From Niabella soli DSM 19437 (GTDB lineage Bacteria; Bacteroidota; Bacteroidia; Chitinophagales; Chitinophagaceae): DNA of 64,000 nt. Under the pieces are notes generated by a model, which was not told where the DNA came from, searched no databases, and saw only the letters and a program-made list of their open reading frames with translations. The position numbers and the translations under genes are program-made. The stretch is taken from assembly GCF_000243115.2 (NCBI RefSeq), contig NZ_CP007035.1, positions 3,410,001-3,474,000 of the forward strand, given 5' to 3'. Shown here piece after piece: positions 63,565-64,000 of this stretch. Position 1 is the first letter of the stretch. Each line of letters begins with the position of its first letter.

Positions 63565-64000
63565 TTATTTCTTCTGTGGCGCCGTAACAAGGGTTGTATC
63601 TGTTTCCAGCGTGGGAACAATATAGCCACCGGAATCCAGCAGCACTTTGGGAAAAGCCTGTTTCAGTTGCGCCCAATTGTTTTTATTGACCGCTGTTTTA
63701 TACAAATAGAGCTCCCGCAGGGTTTTCAGTCCTTTTAATGATCCCAATCCCTGTTGAGTGATTTTTGTTCCCACCAGGTTCAATACCTGTAATTGCTTTA
63801 AGGTGCTTAGTTGCGCCATTCCCGCATCCGTAATTGCGGTATTGCTCAGAGACAGACGGGTAAGGTTGGCAAGCGCGGCTATTGTTTTCAGGCTTTCATC
63901 GGTAATATTACTGTTGTCCAGTTTTAGCCACACCACCTGTTTTTTTATCGGCTCCAGCAGCTTGACCAGCGTTGCGGCTTTTGCCGTTGCCGTCACAAAA
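63565..64000 (-). CDS. leucine-rich-repeat protein, C-terminal part only
   Basis: The frame is still open at the right edge of the window and its stop is at the left end (63565). About 145 residues are visible, containing five leucine-rich repeats such as LTRLSLSNTAITDAGMAQL and LQVLNLVGTKITQQGLGSL. Such repeats often form the C-terminal part of large cytochrome or DUF2231-containing membrane proteins in Bacteroidota, but the N terminus needed to confirm that lies beyond the window. The C-terminal tail after the repeats is short and unremarkable. Confidence 0.75.
   Translation of the reverse strand, partial: FVTATAKAATLVKLLEPIKKQVVWLKLDNSNITDESLKTIAALANLTRLSLSNTAITDAGMAQLSTLKQLQVLNLVGTKITQQGLGSLKGLKTLRELYLYKTAVNKNNWAQLKQAFPKVLLDSGGYIVPTLETDTTLVTAPQKK

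Overview
The window looks like a chromosomal segment of a carbohydrate-degrading Bacteroidota, most like the Chitinophagaceae (Niabella or Chitinophaga type). This is inferred from two SusC/SusD pairs with lipoprotein signals, a hybrid two-component regulator with an AraC output domain, many sulfatases, moderate GC content and few Shine-Dalgarno sequences. No rRNA, tRNA, CRISPR array, phage or intact insertion sequence was recognised.

Bases 1-4416 (+ strand) are the end of a polysaccharide locus: the tail of a GH78 alpha-L-rhamnosidase, a sulfatase and a GH42-like hydrolase. Bases 4611-11398 hold a compact + strand run of small-molecule genes: a RidA-type deaminase, a 3-hydroxyacyl-CoA-dehydrogenase-like enzyme, a class III aminotransferase, a frameshifted GH20-like secreted protein, an APC permease and a ceramidase-like lipoprotein. 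An AraC regulator faces them. This combination could be an uncharacterised catabolic pathway.

Bases 13576-43730 form a large glycosaminoglycan utilisation locus. On the - strand are a heparinase III-type lyase (PL12) and an unsaturated glucuronyl hydrolase (GH88). On the + strand are SusC, SusD, an N-sulfoglucosamine sulfohydrolase-like sulfatase, a ROK sugar kinase, a sugar MFS transporter, heparinase I (PL13), a GlcNAc-6-sulfatase-like enzyme, a PL8 chondroitin-lyase-like enzyme, a candidate uronate 2-O-sulfatase and a PL15-like exolyase. A second ROK gene and a hybrid sensor/AraC regulator follow on the - strand, then an AraC gene on the + strand. The proposed flow is: lyases cut heparin/heparan sulfate (and probably chondroitin) outside the cell or in the periplasm, SusCD imports oligosaccharides, sulfatases and GH88 trim them, MFS takes up the amino sugar, and ROK phosphorylates it.

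Bases 44183-53675 (+ strand) form a second locus: SusC, SusD, an aryl-sulfate sulfotransferase, a GH130_1 mannosylglucose phosphorylase and a GPH sugar symporter. The sulfotransferase is unexpected beside a mannoside phosphorylase.

Bases 53734-64000 are all - strand: a degenerate EEP-fold membrane protein, a metallophosphoesterase, a small conserved membrane protein, a GDPD-GH16 fusion, a class C beta-lactamase-like hydrolase, then an oxidoreductase group (zinc alcohol dehydrogenase, ABM monooxygenase, cupin-CMD-CMD fusion, aldo/keto reductase) and the tail of a leucine-rich-repeat protein. Several families of short inverted-repeat elements sit in the gaps between genes, mainly around the glycosaminoglycan locus.
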